A DNA stretch of 64,000 nt, from contig NTMA01000148.1 in assembly GCA_002917075.1 (NCBI GenBank), positions 1-64,000 of the forward strand, read 5' to 3'. Numbering within the stretch: the first letter of the stretch is position 1; every line of letters starts with the position of its first letter. The translations under genes were made by a program, and so were the position numbers. Below are positions 23,655 to 35,671 of the stretch, in pieces. The notes below the pieces were generated by a model. It made no database searches. It was not told the DNA's origin and saw only the letters and a program-made list of their open reading frames with translations. The DNA comes from Hawksworthiomyces lignivorus. Taxonomy: Eukaryota; Ascomycota; Sordariomycetes; Ophiostomatales; Ophiostomataceae.

Positions 23655-25258
23655 ATGCCGACGCTAGATAATTCTTGGGATCTCCAAGAAGTGATTACAG
23701 AGCACGGAATAATAACACGACAAGCCGACCAGTGTCTAGTTCTCATGATAGCTAATATGACACTGAATCTTTCTCGCTCACTTTCTCTTGTTGATACTGC
23801 TGCTCTAGCCACATTTCCGTCTCCGAACGCAGGGGACGGTAGCCGCAGGTGTAGCTTACAAGTTGTGGATGGAACAAATATCATTGTATGCACCATATAA
23901 TCCCCTGCGCACTGGGAAGTGGTTAAAAAGTCTAATTTGTTTCTAGAAGCAAATTGACGTTGGCGGGTTACTGGCCAGAGAACATGAAATTCGTTTGGTG
24001 CCTCCTACTCGAGCTACATTACTTTACACAGATCCAACTGCCATGGATATTCAAAACAATGTAATCATTTCCAGTCTCAAGATGAGTCTAAATCATATGA
24101 TATAGATATTTCTTTTTGGAAAACAACCATTGGATTGTATCTGCTAATCTATTTCAGAAAAAATCTTGTTTTCTGAAGCTGTGCTTCCACAGTCTTGGTG
24201 ACCTCAAATCAGCCTCTAAAGTTTTCCTTAGACTCGGCATTCGGTGTACAACGCGGTGCAAGCCTCAAAACGGACAGGCAAACAGGATGTCATCAGCCCC
24301 CTTGAGAAATGTCTCCCAGCCTGTTCCAGCAGCAGAGAGTCTAGCCCCAGCTTCAACAAGGCTACGTGCATTATCTCAAAATCAAATATACGCAGGCACT
24401 GCTCAAGCTGATACGGAGATGACGACGAGAGTGGCGGTGATGGGGATGCTATCTGAGCAGCCAGGCCAAATTCAAGGACAAATATCCGCAAGATCTATAG
24501 CTTCGTCAAAGAGAATGTCTTCCGAGGCCGTATTCCAACCCGATAAAAGTGAACAGCCACGACAAGGTGTGAAAAGGCGAGTCTCAGGTGGACCGATCTC
24601 ACCTCAACTCAAATTCGAACCATCAACTTTAGACTGCGGTGCTCCCTCGACTCCTATTTCTACTCTATGTCATGATAGGCCCATATCCAGAAAAGAGCCA
24701 TTCAATTCTCTAGAGTCAAATTGTGCATATCCTGGTTATGCGGCAGATGCTATTTTTCGAATGGAAAGCGCGTTAGAGCCACCGCCACGTAGGGAGCTAC
24801 CTCAATCTGTGATTAGGCATATGAAGCAAATGTCGAGTAGAATTGATGGTATGTATCTTCGATAAATCTGCTTGGGAGTGGGAACATAGGAGTTAATGAG
24901 GATATAAGATGGCGGCGTGTCTTCCGACCCGCCAGCTGGCCGATTCCGAAGTAGCACCAATGCTGAAAAAATGCCAAGTACTCCAAGATCTCTCTATACT
25001 GATGCGGAGGCCCAGACAGAGGTGTATCAGGTTAATGAAGAGTCTCTTCTTGCCGGTATGGCTTTATTTCAAGACTTAGCAGACTTGGAAGTTCGGCTGC
25101 GAAGCGAGTGTCTGGGAGCTGCTCAAGGACTTAGCCTTGAAGGCGACCAAGAGAGTGAAGCGCGGTTAGCAGCACATTACGCTTTAGAATTTAAGAATTC
25201 ATTTATCAAAATAAGCTCAGCGAGGTTCGAGGTCTACTGTGGGAAACAGAAGGTGTAA
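23655..25258 (+). CDS. Unrecognised four-exon protein; weak Rec114-like (meiotic recombination) candidate
   Basis: Exons 23655-23885, 23947-24060, 24158-24848 and 24909-25258 join in frame at GT...AG sites (introns 61, 97 and 60 bp, one with a CTAAT branch motif) to give about 461 residues. I do not recognise it firmly. The first 150 residues alternate short beta-like strands (SLQVVDG, HEIRLVPP, ATLLYTD) and end in a strand plus amphipathic helix (FLKLCFHSLGDLKSASKVFL), a pattern like a PH fold. A long Ser/Pro/Gln-rich disordered middle follows, then a charged helical C-terminus (MALFQDLADLEVRLRSE). A PH-like N-terminus, disordered middle and small helical C-terminus, at this length, is how Rec114-type meiotic break proteins are built, but the resemblance is weak and inferred. 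An upstream exon is possible. Confidence 0.6.
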
Positions 25259-25416
25259 ATTGAAAGGTCATGGCTTCAGAGGAAACCCGGAGTTCTAAGA
25301 CTAGAAACGAAACTCCAATATGTACGCCGTAATAAGTGAGCTTCTGAACTAGAAAGTACAAGTATAAAAAAGAGAGATCTCGATCCAGACTATAAAAGAC
25401 CAGACTCCCTGGAGGC

Positions 25417-26187
25417 TTAACACGTGAACACCGGCGGACCAGGATTCGTATAGGACGTCGGAACGGGATAGTTAATGTTGATCAGGATACCAGGATCTGT
25501 GGCCTTGTAGGCACCTGGAAATGCAACTAGATCTGTTGGTGTCTTGGCTCCACCGCCGCTGACTGTGACTTGCCCACAAGAGAGGTAAAACTGCGCTCCG
25601 CCAGCACTCTGGGCCACGTGCAAACCGATGTGTTCGATGCGGAGCAAGTAATCGCCGTCAGGAAGGCACTTGGGGATGGTCACAGATGGTGTTTTGAGAC
25701 CGGTGCTCGACCAGGTCAGAGCTTGCCCGCCGAACTTGGGCTGCTCTTCGTATATCTTAAACCAAACAGCGCCAGACCCATCAAAGGTCCCTGCAGTCTG
25801 GCCTGCTGGCGCCTTGGCCATGTAAAAAGCCAGCGGACCCGGGTGATATATGTCCGGGTTGGCCTGGAAAGCAACGGTGCCGCCAGCTGTGACGTTGCCA
25901 ATCAGGGAAGCTGGCGTACCTGGCGTCAACTCGAAGCAGCGGATATCTGGGGAAGTGACGTCGGTGACGGGGCCATTGTTTTGCCAATTCTTTGTTTTCC
26001 GCACCGCGATCCAGTCTCCGGTGTTCTTGCCACTATCAATAAGAGCGGAGAATGTGTCTTAAATAGTAAAAACTCGTTAGTTTATGGACGCCGTGCTTGT
26101 AAACGCTGCTAAAAAGTGCAGGAGGATATAACAAACAGTGGGCATCGACTGCAGTTGCAGCGAGCAAAAGAGAGGAGATAAAACGCA
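25417..26187 (-). CDS. AA9 lytic polysaccharide monooxygenase
   Basis: Two exons (26187-26136 and 26057-25417; 78-bp intron) encode about 230 residues. A 16-residue signal peptide (MRFISSLLLAATAVDA) is followed directly by mature His1, in HYTF, completed across the intron. His1 forms the copper histidine brace with the second histidine in the motif YHPGPLAFYMAK. The axial tyrosine and conserved glutamine lie in AQFYLSCG, and GPVTDVTSPDIRCFEL is the usual AA9 core. These secreted enzymes cleave cellulose or xyloglucan oxidatively. The gene is a minimal catalytic module: it ends ...PVFTC with no CBM1 or linker. Regioselectivity cannot be told. The preceding gene ends about 160 bp from its stop, converging on it. 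Confidence 0.95.
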
Positions 26188-28738
26188 TCTTCAAGCACGA
26201 CTTGGTCAATATGTTCGCAATCGAAGCTTCAAGGCTGCCTAAGATGAAAAGAAAAGGATAGAAGGTTTTGACGAGCCTTTAAATAGGTAGGAAAAGAAAT
26301 ACAGTACTGTAATCTAGCAACAACGTGGACATGGCAAATCTGATGTATTGGTTGCCAAGATCGCAGTTCGTTGGCCTCCATTTTATATTTTCTCCTTCTT
26401 GTCTCTGGCAACCGCCTTCCCTCCAAGTTGTGCAGGCCAAGATGGTGGCTACTATAGTATCCAATGAAATAATTGTGAAGGCATATATCGGTGCTTTCAA
26501 TTAGAAGCTCGACGCGATATTAATGCGCTATCCAAAGAGCACAATAAAAACATGCTCACTCCAGGGTCGGTTACGGCTTGACGTCCTCATTCCATTAATC
26601 CTCTGATAAACGAGCCCTGCCTTCCTTACCCTGTTCCGATATCCCAGGAAAACTTCCGAGGAAGGGGGGGGGAATTCTCGCATCATTTATGTAATATAAA
26701 ATCAATATGGCTGAGAGAAGTCAGACAGGTGAGAAGGTATGGAAAGCATTCGTATGAATGAGGCGCATTTCTTCATGACAGTCCTCACGGCAAACGCTGA
26801 AAGGCAAATTTGTGGGGAAGAGAAATTGACAACAACGAAAAGGTAGTAAAATAAATGGTCGCTTGACCGTGCACAGAGTATATTAAAATCTAATATCGAG
26901 ATAGAAATGCGTGAAGCAGGCAAACGATATAAACAGGTAAATCCTGGAAGCACAGAGCAAGTTTGATTTCAATCAAAGAGCGACGCATGTTGTTCTACGC
27001 AGATCGTCGGAACATAGCCAACCGCTCATTTTTTTGGGATTCTTAATCCTTGTCTTTTTCTTCCGTCTTTCCTAGGTGGCCACCATCTCTTTGCCCCCCC
27101 CTCGGCCAAAAAAAAAAAAAAAAAAAAAAAAACGAGGTAAGAGCAGATAACTAATAGATATATTAGCATATGTTAAGTCGGCACGAAGGTTCATGCGTCT
27201 ATCCAAAACAACGGGGGCCGGCACGGAGAGAGCAGAAGAGGCTCTTATGCTCCCCGAAAATTATGAGAGTAGACATCTTTGTAATGCAGCCTCTTTACGA
27301 ATGCATAAAGTCAGTTGCCATAGCTCTCTTTGTGTTCCCTAGCCATATGACGTCAGGGCACAACTTTTCCTAAGAGATGCGGCGCTTTCATTTCGTGATG
27401 CCAGGCAGATTTCCTAGAACGGTAATATAATGTTTAGTTTCGCAGAACCAGGCACCTGAAAAAACCTGTTAGGGATCGATAAGGCTGACGTGGTCACGTT
27501 TTATATAAATCAAAATGGGAAAAAGAGTACAAACTCAAGCAGGCTAAGAAGCGATCCCGTGTGAGTTTACTTTCACCAGCTCACATATGGACGATACGAA
27601 GTGTTTGCACATCTCGTACATAAGCCGCATAGAAACCATTTTGTATTTGCTTGGTGGACACCATCACAGCTTACAAAGATCGTCTGCCGCCGTTTACTGA
27701 GATTTTTCGGGCGACCTCTTTAAAATTTCATCTTAAAACAGCACAGCAAGTTCATAAGGACTGGTGTGTCTGAGGCCTTTAGTTTTCGTAGGGGCAACAG
27801 CAGCTGAATTACGCAATGAAGTGCTTTCCAGCTGTCAAGCCAATTGTTGGATGATTGAAAGAAGGAGTGTGGTAAATGAGAGTACTTTATTGTCGTCTAT
27901 CAAAAGGTCTCTTAAATACTGGAGTATGCCGCGGAGGCTCTTTGTTTTCTTATAGCTTCGCTTAAAGCGAGCTGTCGAAGAGCTTCTTGCCTCCGTGATT
28001 GGTGGCGGCAGTTGGCGCGCTACGAAATTTGTGCTTGAGAAATTAGTAGGCAGGCGCCCTGATTTGTCGGTTGATAACCTCATGATCACGGACTAAGACA
28101 AAACAAACCAGGAAGAAATGGGACGCCAACAACGGCTCTCTTTCCTGTTTGGAGAACTACGATTCTTTTTGGCAGCTTTGGCAGACTTATCCTGCGATGG
28201 CTGCTCGGGTACACAGCCGCTGGTATTGGGTGGGATTTTGTGGCATCCTCATGATCCTAGCTTGAAGCTCTCTTATTTGCTCGGTAAGACGGATTGTGAT
28301 CGTTCCCGTCACGCCTCGCTATGATAGAAATGCTCCTCCGAAACGAGATGTAAATGAAATGGACTGCGAAGTAAAACAATAGAATATTGTTGGGGGGGGG
28401 GGGGAGCGAAAGAGATATCGTTGTGATGAAGCTGAAGAGAACAATTGACTGGTTACTGAACATAGTCGATTTGGAGCAACAGTGTTTGACGAGCATCCAC
28501 TTTGCTCGATTCGCTTGGAGCTGTGGTCCGGCTCCGTTTATGTAAACGAGTCCATATTAAGAGAGATATATATACACTTCTGGAGATATATTTGTCTATG
28601 TGTAGCTGGATTCTATGTAAGTCACCTTTGAGCTCCTAGAGTTCGTTAGGATCCTAAAACCATATGACAAAAGCTGAGGCTTCTTCTAAGAAATCAATGA
28701 TACTTGGCTTCTACATTCGTTAATTATTTATTGCCAAT
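26188..28738. other. Intergenic region between AA9 and carboxylesterase genes
   Basis: About 2.5 kb with no supportable gene. It holds divergent promoters for two secreted enzymes. Low-complexity items are a G run at 26666-26675, an A run at 27108-27132 and a G run at 28392-28404. The open frames are short and unrecognisable. Confidence 0.5.
26278..26287 (-). promoter_or_regulatory. Candidate TATA box of the AA9 gene
   Basis: The minus strand reads CTATTTAAAG about 95 bp upstream of the AA9 start codon, a normal distance for a fungal TATA element. Confidence 0.45.
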
Positions 28739-30809
28739 ATGAATTACTGGACACAATTCCTTCGTTTGATATTGTTTCTTTGCATTTCCTCATCTCCCGT
28801 GTTTTCCGCTCCGCTTTCTAATGAACAGAGGTCGACATCATCTTTGCCAATTCTCAAGCTTCCTTATGCATCTTATCGAGCAGCGAGCTACAATTCAGCC
28901 GAGGACATGTAAGAACCATCTCGTGGCCCCTAGGAGCATATAGTTTTCTTTCCATTCTTGCTACTTTATCTTATTCTAACTTTGGCAGCTATACCTTTAA
29001 GAATATTCGGTATGCAGCGCCGCCAGTTGGTGATCTGCGCTGGGCAAAACCAGCACCGCCACTCACCAACACGACGCTGCAGGATGGAAGCTATGGAAAC
29101 ACTTGCGTCCAGACGGCGATGAAGGGCCTGAACTTGGTCGGCTCCGGTGATTCTTCGCCGGTGGGAGCGGCCATCAATCAGTTGTACGTCGAGACCACGC
29201 AAACTCGCCGCTCTTCCTTGTTAGCTAACACCAGCTTAGCCTCGCTGGTATACCTGTGCCGGAGTTTAATGGCGGCGACGAAGACTGCCTCTTTCTCGAC
29301 CTGTACGTTCCGGGCAAAGCGCTCAAGGCGCCGTCAACGGCCAAGCTGCCCGTCGTCGTGTGGATCTTCGGCGGCGGCTACATCTTCGGCAGCAAGGACG
29401 CGATGCAGCCCGAGCTGCCCTTCTATGACGGGTCTGGGATGATCAGCCAGTCCGGCGGCAACATGATCTTTGTGGCCATGAACTACCGCCTCGGCGCGTA
29501 CGGGTTTCTGGCGGGCACCACGATGGAGCGCGAGGCGCTGCCCAACGCGGGGCTGTGGGACCAGCGCGCCGCGCTGCAGTGGGTGCAGGACCACATCGCG
29601 CTCGTCGGGGGGGACCCGACGCAGGTGACGGCCATGGGCGAGTCGGCCGGGGCGGGCTCGCTGATGCACCACCTGGTGGCGGCGGGCGGCGCGATGGACC
29701 CGCTGTTTCGGCGGGCCATCCTGCAGTCGCCGGCGTACCAGTGGATGTGGGACCGCGCGGGCAAGGTCGAGGCGACGTTCCAGACGTTTGCCGCGCTAGC
29801 GGGCTGCGGCGCAGAAGCCGCTGGCAGCAGCTCGGGCGCAGTGGCGTGCCTGCGCGGCGCGGACGCGGCGACGCTCGCCGCGGCAAACACGGCCCTCATG
29901 GACACGGTGCCGCCCGGTTCGTTTGCCGTGGGTCCAACGGTCGACGGCACGCTCGTGCGGCAGCTGCCCGTACTGGAGCTGACGACCGGCCACTACGCCA
30001 CGGGCGTGGAGGCGCTGCTGCTGTCGCACTGCGCCGACGAGGCGAGTCTGTTCGTCGACGGCAGCATCGCCACCGACGCCGCCTTCACCGCCTTCCTGGA
30101 CGGCATCTTCCCCAACTACACGCAGCCCAGCGCCGGCGGCAGCGCCTCCGGCGCGAAGAGCATCACGGAGCAGATCCTCGCGTTCTATCCGCCGGTCTCG
30201 GGCGCTGCGCGCCCCAAGTACACCAGCGAGTCCAACCGCGTGATCGCCTTCCTACGCGACAGCTGCTTCACGTGCCACGTGCGCCACATCACCGAAGGCA
30301 TCGGCGCGGCCAAGGTCTGGAACATGCAGTACGCCGTAACGCCCGGGTGGCACGGCAGCGACCTGGTGCCGACGTTTTTTAACCCTCACGGGGGGAAGTC
30401 TGCGGCTACCGTCGACAGCTGGCTCGAGGACCTGGCGGCGTTGCTGGTGCCTGTGCTCGGCACGCTCGTAGCTGGGCTCAGCACCGCGCTGCAGAGCTAC
30501 TTCACGTCGTTCGCGAGAACTGGCGATCCCAACGCGCACCGTGCCTTGCTGAACCTGCCGCCGACGGTCACCTGGAACCACCCAGACCCCAGCCAAGAGC
30601 AGATTGCTGGCGTACTAAATGTGGGTGACCTTGGCTTCGGCACAGTGAGTGACACGCAGAACCTCAAGTCGGCGTGTGATTTCTGGCGCGAAGTGGCGGC
30701 GGCAGTGACCAACCTAGGCGGCTACGCGCCACCGGGAGCAGTGGTGCCGCAGACGCTGGTTGCCGTGAGCGACAACCCGAGCGCCAACTTTGTTGGAGGC
30801 AACAGCTAA
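28739..30809 (+). CDS. Secreted type-B carboxylesterase/lipase (alpha/beta hydrolase)
   Basis: Three exons (28739-28908, 28989-29180, 29240-30809) encode about 643 residues. A hydrophobic signal peptide (MNYWTQFLRLILFLCISSSPVFS) is followed by typical type-B motifs: NIRYAAPPVGDLRW, EDCLFLDLYVP, the oxyanion-hole loop FGGGYIFG, the nucleophile elbow GESAGAG (Ser near residue 255), an acidic triad candidate in CADEASLF, and the histidine in WHGSDLVPTFF. Both splice junctions restore family-conserved text. Substrate is unknown; the family includes lipases, feruloyl/cholinesterase-like and tannase-like enzymes. Base use is uneven: exons 1-2 are ordinary while exon 3 is very GC-rich, giving spurious long frames on all phases. 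No GPI or membrane anchor is apparent at the C-terminus. Confidence 0.93.
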
Positions 30810-31316
30810 AGCCGTCAGAGGCACGAGTCTGTGGCGGTCATGTAATTGAATAGAAAATAGATCACATACGCACAAAAATTCTCCTTTGTTTGACCTAAGC
30901 TACCTCAGAAAAGAGGCATGATCAACCTCGAAATCAGAGAACATGTCCCTAAGACCCAGAAATCAACAGACGATGAAACGAGTAGCGGTCCAATCCAGTT
31001 CGTAAAATTTTGTTCAAAAAGGTAGAGTGTAAACAGCATCAAAAGATAAAAATGAGTCTAATGAACATAAGCCATATGAAAAGAGACCAACCGCAATAGA
31101 AACGAGCATGAAAAGAAAATCTGGGATTGACCATGAAAACATCCAAAATCGCGATAGAAGAAAGAAACACAAATCACCTTCTCCAGCAATTCTCCAAAAG
31201 GATATCGAAGAAAATTCAAAATCGTTTTAGCTTCTTGCCAATTTTCGTTGATTTAGGTCGCTGCATTTTTTTGCGTCTTTAGAATCCAATCCTCCTGCAT
31301 AGCCAAGTCCGTACAT
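30810..31316. other. Convergent intergenic region
   Basis: A-rich 3' flanks of two convergent genes (carboxylesterase and YSC84-like). No gene, structured RNA or repeat is seen. Confidence 0.5.
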
Positions 31317-32799
31317 CTACTCCTTCATCTTGACATAATTGCTCGGGAATATGCCGTGTCTTGTGCCAATCATTCCTGTCCTACTCTGGGTTAGCATTTG
31401 GTAGACGTTGAGGGCGGAGGCTCCAAGCGCGGGGGAGTGTATAGGAGGAAAACCAGGCGAGAATACATACCACCAGTCGTTGTCGCTGTCCGTCTTCTTC
31501 AGTACGGTAATAACTTCTCCCTTCTTGAATCCCAGATCGCCTGGCTGGTCTGCCTCAAATGTGAACAAGGCAACAGCCTCGTTCTTCTTAAGTAGCGCCT
31601 GCTTGCTGGCGAAATTGGGCTTAGGAGCAGCCGGCCGGCCGGGGCCGGGGCCAGATGACCGCGAGCCGGGACGAGCATCGTTGAACGTATTCGAGCGCGA
31701 ACCTGCACCATAGGACCGGGACCCCGGGTCGTCATATGCGTCATCTCTCCACGATGTCGTCGCCGACCGTTTGGGGCCACCATAACCGCCGCCGTACCCA
31801 TTGTCGCGATCCCGGTCGCGATCCCGGTCGCGCTCCCGATCGCGGTCCCATGACGGGCTACCATAACCGCTGTCGCGCACCTGTCCCTCGCCGTACGCAT
31901 TGCCCCGCTGGTTGCCCCAAACGACGTTATCGTACTGGTCATCGTAGACGGGGATATCGTTGTAGGCGTCTTCGCCGCCGGTGCGGCCGGTATTGAAGAC
32001 GCGCGAATTGAGGATGTTCAGCAGCGGCGCTGCCTGAGGTGGTGGGGGCTCGGCACCCGAGAGCAGCTCGCGGGCGCTCAAGGGACGGCCGTACAGCCTG
32101 GCGTTGGCCTCCTTGCGCTCGATGATGGCTGAGCCTTCGAGAGAGACACCGGCGAAGAGACCTTTGGTCTTGGAGTAACTGAAGATGGCGGCAACACTCT
32201 TGAGACTAGCCGCACCAGCGGCCTCGGCGTTACGACCCACAGGACCGGCGGCGATGGACACGTTACCACCCAGGGTCAGGGAGCCTGCTTGAGAGAACGT
32301 CTTGACAGCGCTGGCGTCGTTGAGGATGAAGACGAAGTCGGTCAACTCGAAGCCGATCTGGCCGCCGAAACCGGCGCCGCCAGTAGCGATGGCGCTCGGG
32401 GCGCTCCAGTTGCCGTCGGGCAACCGTGCGATGACAAGACCGCTACCAAATCGCGCCGAGCCGAGGAAGCCGGCTTTCAGGACAGTAAGGATGGCAAGGC
32501 CCTGAAGGAGGGGCGATAAGTCAATACTTGATCTGAAGCGCTAGAATGAAGTGAGGGGTCGACGAGAGAACGAACCTTGGCGTCCGCCAGGACGGAGGGA
32601 GGAATGACTTTCTCAGGGCTAAATGCCTGGCGAGGATCAATGAACGAAGACAGAATCTTGCCGCACTTCTTGCACTCCGCTGGAGGAAGGGATTAGTGTC
32701 AGCTCGCGGGGATAACAGGGAAGTATCGTGACGGTGGAATTATGAGAAAGACAGCTACTTACACGCCATAGACGACGGAAGAGGATTGTTGATACCCAT
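31317..32799 (-). CDS. YSC84: Ysc84/Lsb4-like actin-patch protein (SYLF domain + SH3)
   Basis: Four exons (32799-32763, 32679-32576, 32501-31471, 31380-31317) encode about 411 residues. The N-terminus (MGINNPLPSSMA...SECKKCGKIL) and the lipid-binding SYLF/DUF500 domain (about 20-225; ARFGSGLVIARLPDG, GGQIGFELTDFVF, LEGSAIIER) are followed by a disordered Gly/Arg/Asp-rich linker with an RDRDRD run. An SH3 domain closes the protein (ALFTFEADQPGDLGF, WWTGMIG, IFPSNY). The last intron splits a Trp codon in the SH3 domain; skipping the AG at 31383-31384 is needed to keep DWWTGMIG intact. In yeast the protein binds phosphoinositides and actin regulators at endocytic patches. The role here is by homology. 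Confidence 0.93.
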
Positions 32800-34675
32800 G
32801 GCGACAGATGGGTCAGGTTTTTGCCTTTGAAGCGCGTGCGGGTTGAGAAAGAAGGTTGTTGCAGGAAGACAAAGAATGGAGAAGGAGTGGGACTTGAAGA
32901 AGTAAAGGGTCCCCGCTGGATTTGAGGTGGTTGGAGAGAGGGGATCAGATTAGTGGGAATGTCGGAGGTGGTGTGGATGCCTAATAGTTTCGCGCACTTC
33001 AATTCTGCCGCCCTCTTAGTTTCCTCGGCGAAGACGAGCCAAGTACCAGTCTACCACAGTAGCTGAGTTGCCCGACGACCCTCGAGAGTCAGAATATTGT
33101 TTAATGAAAATTGCAGCGTCTGTGAGCAAAAGTAGAGGACGTGCGTATGCTGTGGGAATCACGGAAGATTAAGCGGAGTAGATCTTCATGCAAGAGGGAA
33201 AGTTTAATATTGGGGAAAGCAGGCGGAAAGGAGCGGAGCGACAGGGAACGAAAGGAAAACGAGCTTCTAAAGTATTCAATGCTAATAATATACGTGGGAG
33301 AGTCCTATAATAATACTCTAGATGTTAGGAAGAGGACAAGACAAAAAGAGAAAATGAGGGGGAGAGCAGAAAGGGAAGAAGAAGTAATACGAGTACGTGA
33401 AGGAGCGAGGAGGAGGGAACCCGGTGCCGTGGTAGCTGCCGCGCGTAGGGCAATAATACTGACCAGACGAGGGACGGACAACGTAAGATTTTACAATAAA
33501 ATAAAAAAAGGTTTATATTAGAGAGGAAAGGCGAGAGCAGTACAGGAGCAGAGACAGTCGGAACGGCAGGGAAAGATAAAACGGACCGGGCTGGTTTGTC
33601 AATTTGAGTTCAGCGGTCACTTCTTCTGGGTCTTGCGGTTGGCGATTCCCTGAATGCACCAGGCACTGCAACCATGCAACTTTGGTACTTTCCTTGGGGT
33701 GTGGCACGAGTAGTGCCTTTAGTGTGGCATTCCACAGCAACTAAGAACACGCCTATGTAGTCCGAGTTTGCGTGCCAATGTTAATATGCTTATGCTTTTC
33801 TCTGCGGCCTGTCAAAGTTTAAAGTCTCCCACGGAAGCCACGGAAGGGCTGAGCAATAGAACGCGAGAGAAAGCGAAAGGAGCACCACCGAGACCACCTT
33901 TGATTGACTTGTGGGGAGGCTCGAGGAAAACCGCTGGCACACAGAAGCTGCTAGGCACCCCGCGCTGCATCAAGAAATGAGCTGCGCCACAGGCTGGGCG
34001 GCTGGCTGGCGACAGTCGTCGAGTCGTCATTGCATTCGCCAGCTTGAGAGGGGGCACGAGGACCAGCTCGACCAGACCACATTGGGCCTGGCCCCGGAGG
34101 ACGGGGGAAGGAATTAAAAGTTAGCCTGAACGTGCTGCTCCGTATGCGATAAGGAATTTGTTGAGTGTGAGAGTGTCCAGTCAGCAGAATAAGCGTACAG
34201 GGGTGGCCACAGTTCTTGCGCACGCAGTGGCGGTGTCTCCGTTTTAGCCACAGCGGGAGAGACTTCCCCAAGCAGTAATTACTCTGCTTAGAACAAAGAA
34301 GAAACGGAGGAGGATGACGCTCGGAGGCAAAAAAAAAATTAAAGCCGTTTCAACGTCCACCTCCTATTCTCCAGCGAAACACTCCTTCAGAAAGCGACGC
34401 AGACGCCAGAATCAGTCGGATACCACCGACGACGCATCACACGACCGAACTGGCCAGGCCAATCTTCCGTGTATTCCGATTCACCGACAGCAGCGCTGTC
34501 TTGTTTTGACCATCTAGCCAATAATCTACGTCTCGCACTCCATCCTCGCACTTCACCACCTGACGTCTTCTGCTTCTCGTCGGCTAGCACACCGATCTAT
34601 ATTGCCAGCCTTGCTTGCTAGTTCACCACTTCAACACCACAAATTCAGCGTCGCAAGCGCAGCCTCTGAGCCGCC
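32800..34675. other. Intergenic region between YSC84-like and SFT1
   Basis: Divergent upstream region of about 1.9 kb. A strongly purine-rich segment (33141-33520) supports an open frame without family resemblance, which I do not call. The final 150 bp before SFT1 are C/T-rich like other leaders here. No TATA box is clear. Confidence 0.5.
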
Positions 34676-34969
34676 ATGTCGGGAGCGTACGAGCTCGAGC
34701 GCCAGAACAACTCGCGCCTCGAGGAGCTCTCCGCCAAGGTCACCGCCCTGCGCGACGTCACCATCGACATCTACGACAATGCCCGCTCACACGAGGTGAT
34801 CGACAGCACCACCGACACCTTCTCGTCCATGTCGTCGCAGCTCAAGGGTTCCGCCGGCCGCCTCACGCGGATGGCCGCCTCCGGCAACCGGGTGGCCATC
34901 CTGAAGCTGGCCGGCATCCTCATTGCTATTTTCATCGTCCTCTATTATGCAGCAAAGCTAGTCTTCTAA
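34676..34969 (+). CDS. SFT1: Bet1-like Golgi Qc-SNARE Sft1
   Basis: An intronless 97-residue protein. A single SNARE helix spans about residues 5-68 (LERQNNSRLEELSAKVTALR, later SSMSSQLKGSAGRLTRM) and a C-terminal membrane anchor about 75-96 (ILKLAGILIAIFIVLYYA), leaving almost no lumenal tail. The architecture and exact length fit Sft1 better than Bet1, which carries a longer N-terminal extension. Sft1 acts in retrograde transport within the Golgi together with Sed5-type SNAREs. The ATG (GCCGCCATGTC context) is a strong start. Confidence 0.9.
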   Translation: MSGAYELERQNNSRLEELSAKVTALRDVTIDIYDNARSHEVIDSTTDTFSSMSSQLKGSAGRLTRMAASGNRVAILKLAGILIAIFIVLYYAAKLVF

Positions 34970-35671
34970 ACAAAAGAAGAAGAAGAAGAAAGAAGAGTAC
35001 GCAAGCAGCGGTGGCGATCTCGGGTGGCAGGTCAGATAGGTGTTGAGAGAATCTTATTGGGGCCCTGATTCTCGCAGCAGACATAAAGGTGCCGGGGAAT
35101 AGGAATAACCGTCTCTTGCTTCACACTCTCAGGCCAACACCACGTCTTGGACGCATGAGCAAAATATCTTGAAACTCTGCACAGCATGGCAACGGCGTTT
35201 TGAATTTATTTGTTTTCTACTATCTGCTGCGCTGTTGTTTTTCTACGAGAGAGCGAGGATCGATCGTGTGCATTCATATAGGTGCAGATCACAAAGATAT
35301 TGTTTGCACTGCGCCTTGTAATTTTTAGTTATGGTTTTTCGGGCTGTATTCTTTGCTGATCTGGGTGCGGAAAATGGTTTGTCTCTTAATAGCTTGTGTC
35401 TTCGAAAGCAAATAAAGACGAAATATCATTTTTGTTTGTCTAAAACATCGTCAACAAAGTAGGTACGTCAATATATTGCATTGCTGTGCTAGCGGCTGCA
35501 GTTTTCGATGGCAACCGATTCATTTTCATGTAAGACGTATGCGGCAAACAAGCTACAAAATGGTACCGCCAGAAGCTTTTCCCCTCCGCCTTTCATTCCG
35601 TATTTCCTATCCACCACTCCCTACGCTCCTCCTTGCTTCTCTGCTAGCCAATATCGTTCTATGCTTCTCTC
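34970..35671. other. Convergent intergenic region SFT1/AGE2
   Basis: 3' flanks of two convergent genes. A short GAA-repeat (34975-34990) follows the SFT1 stop, and an AATAAA lies at 35410-35415. Nothing else is evident. Confidence 0.5.

Noticed and set aside
29334..30382. Long open frames on both strands inside the carboxylesterase
   Set aside because: Byproducts of very high GC; none carries family motifs, whereas the plus-strand frame has the complete catalytic machinery.
33141..33521. 126-codon purine-rich open frame before SFT1
   Set aside because: Opens because the strand is purine-rich; amino-acid content is almost only Arg/Lys/Glu and no conserved motif is present.
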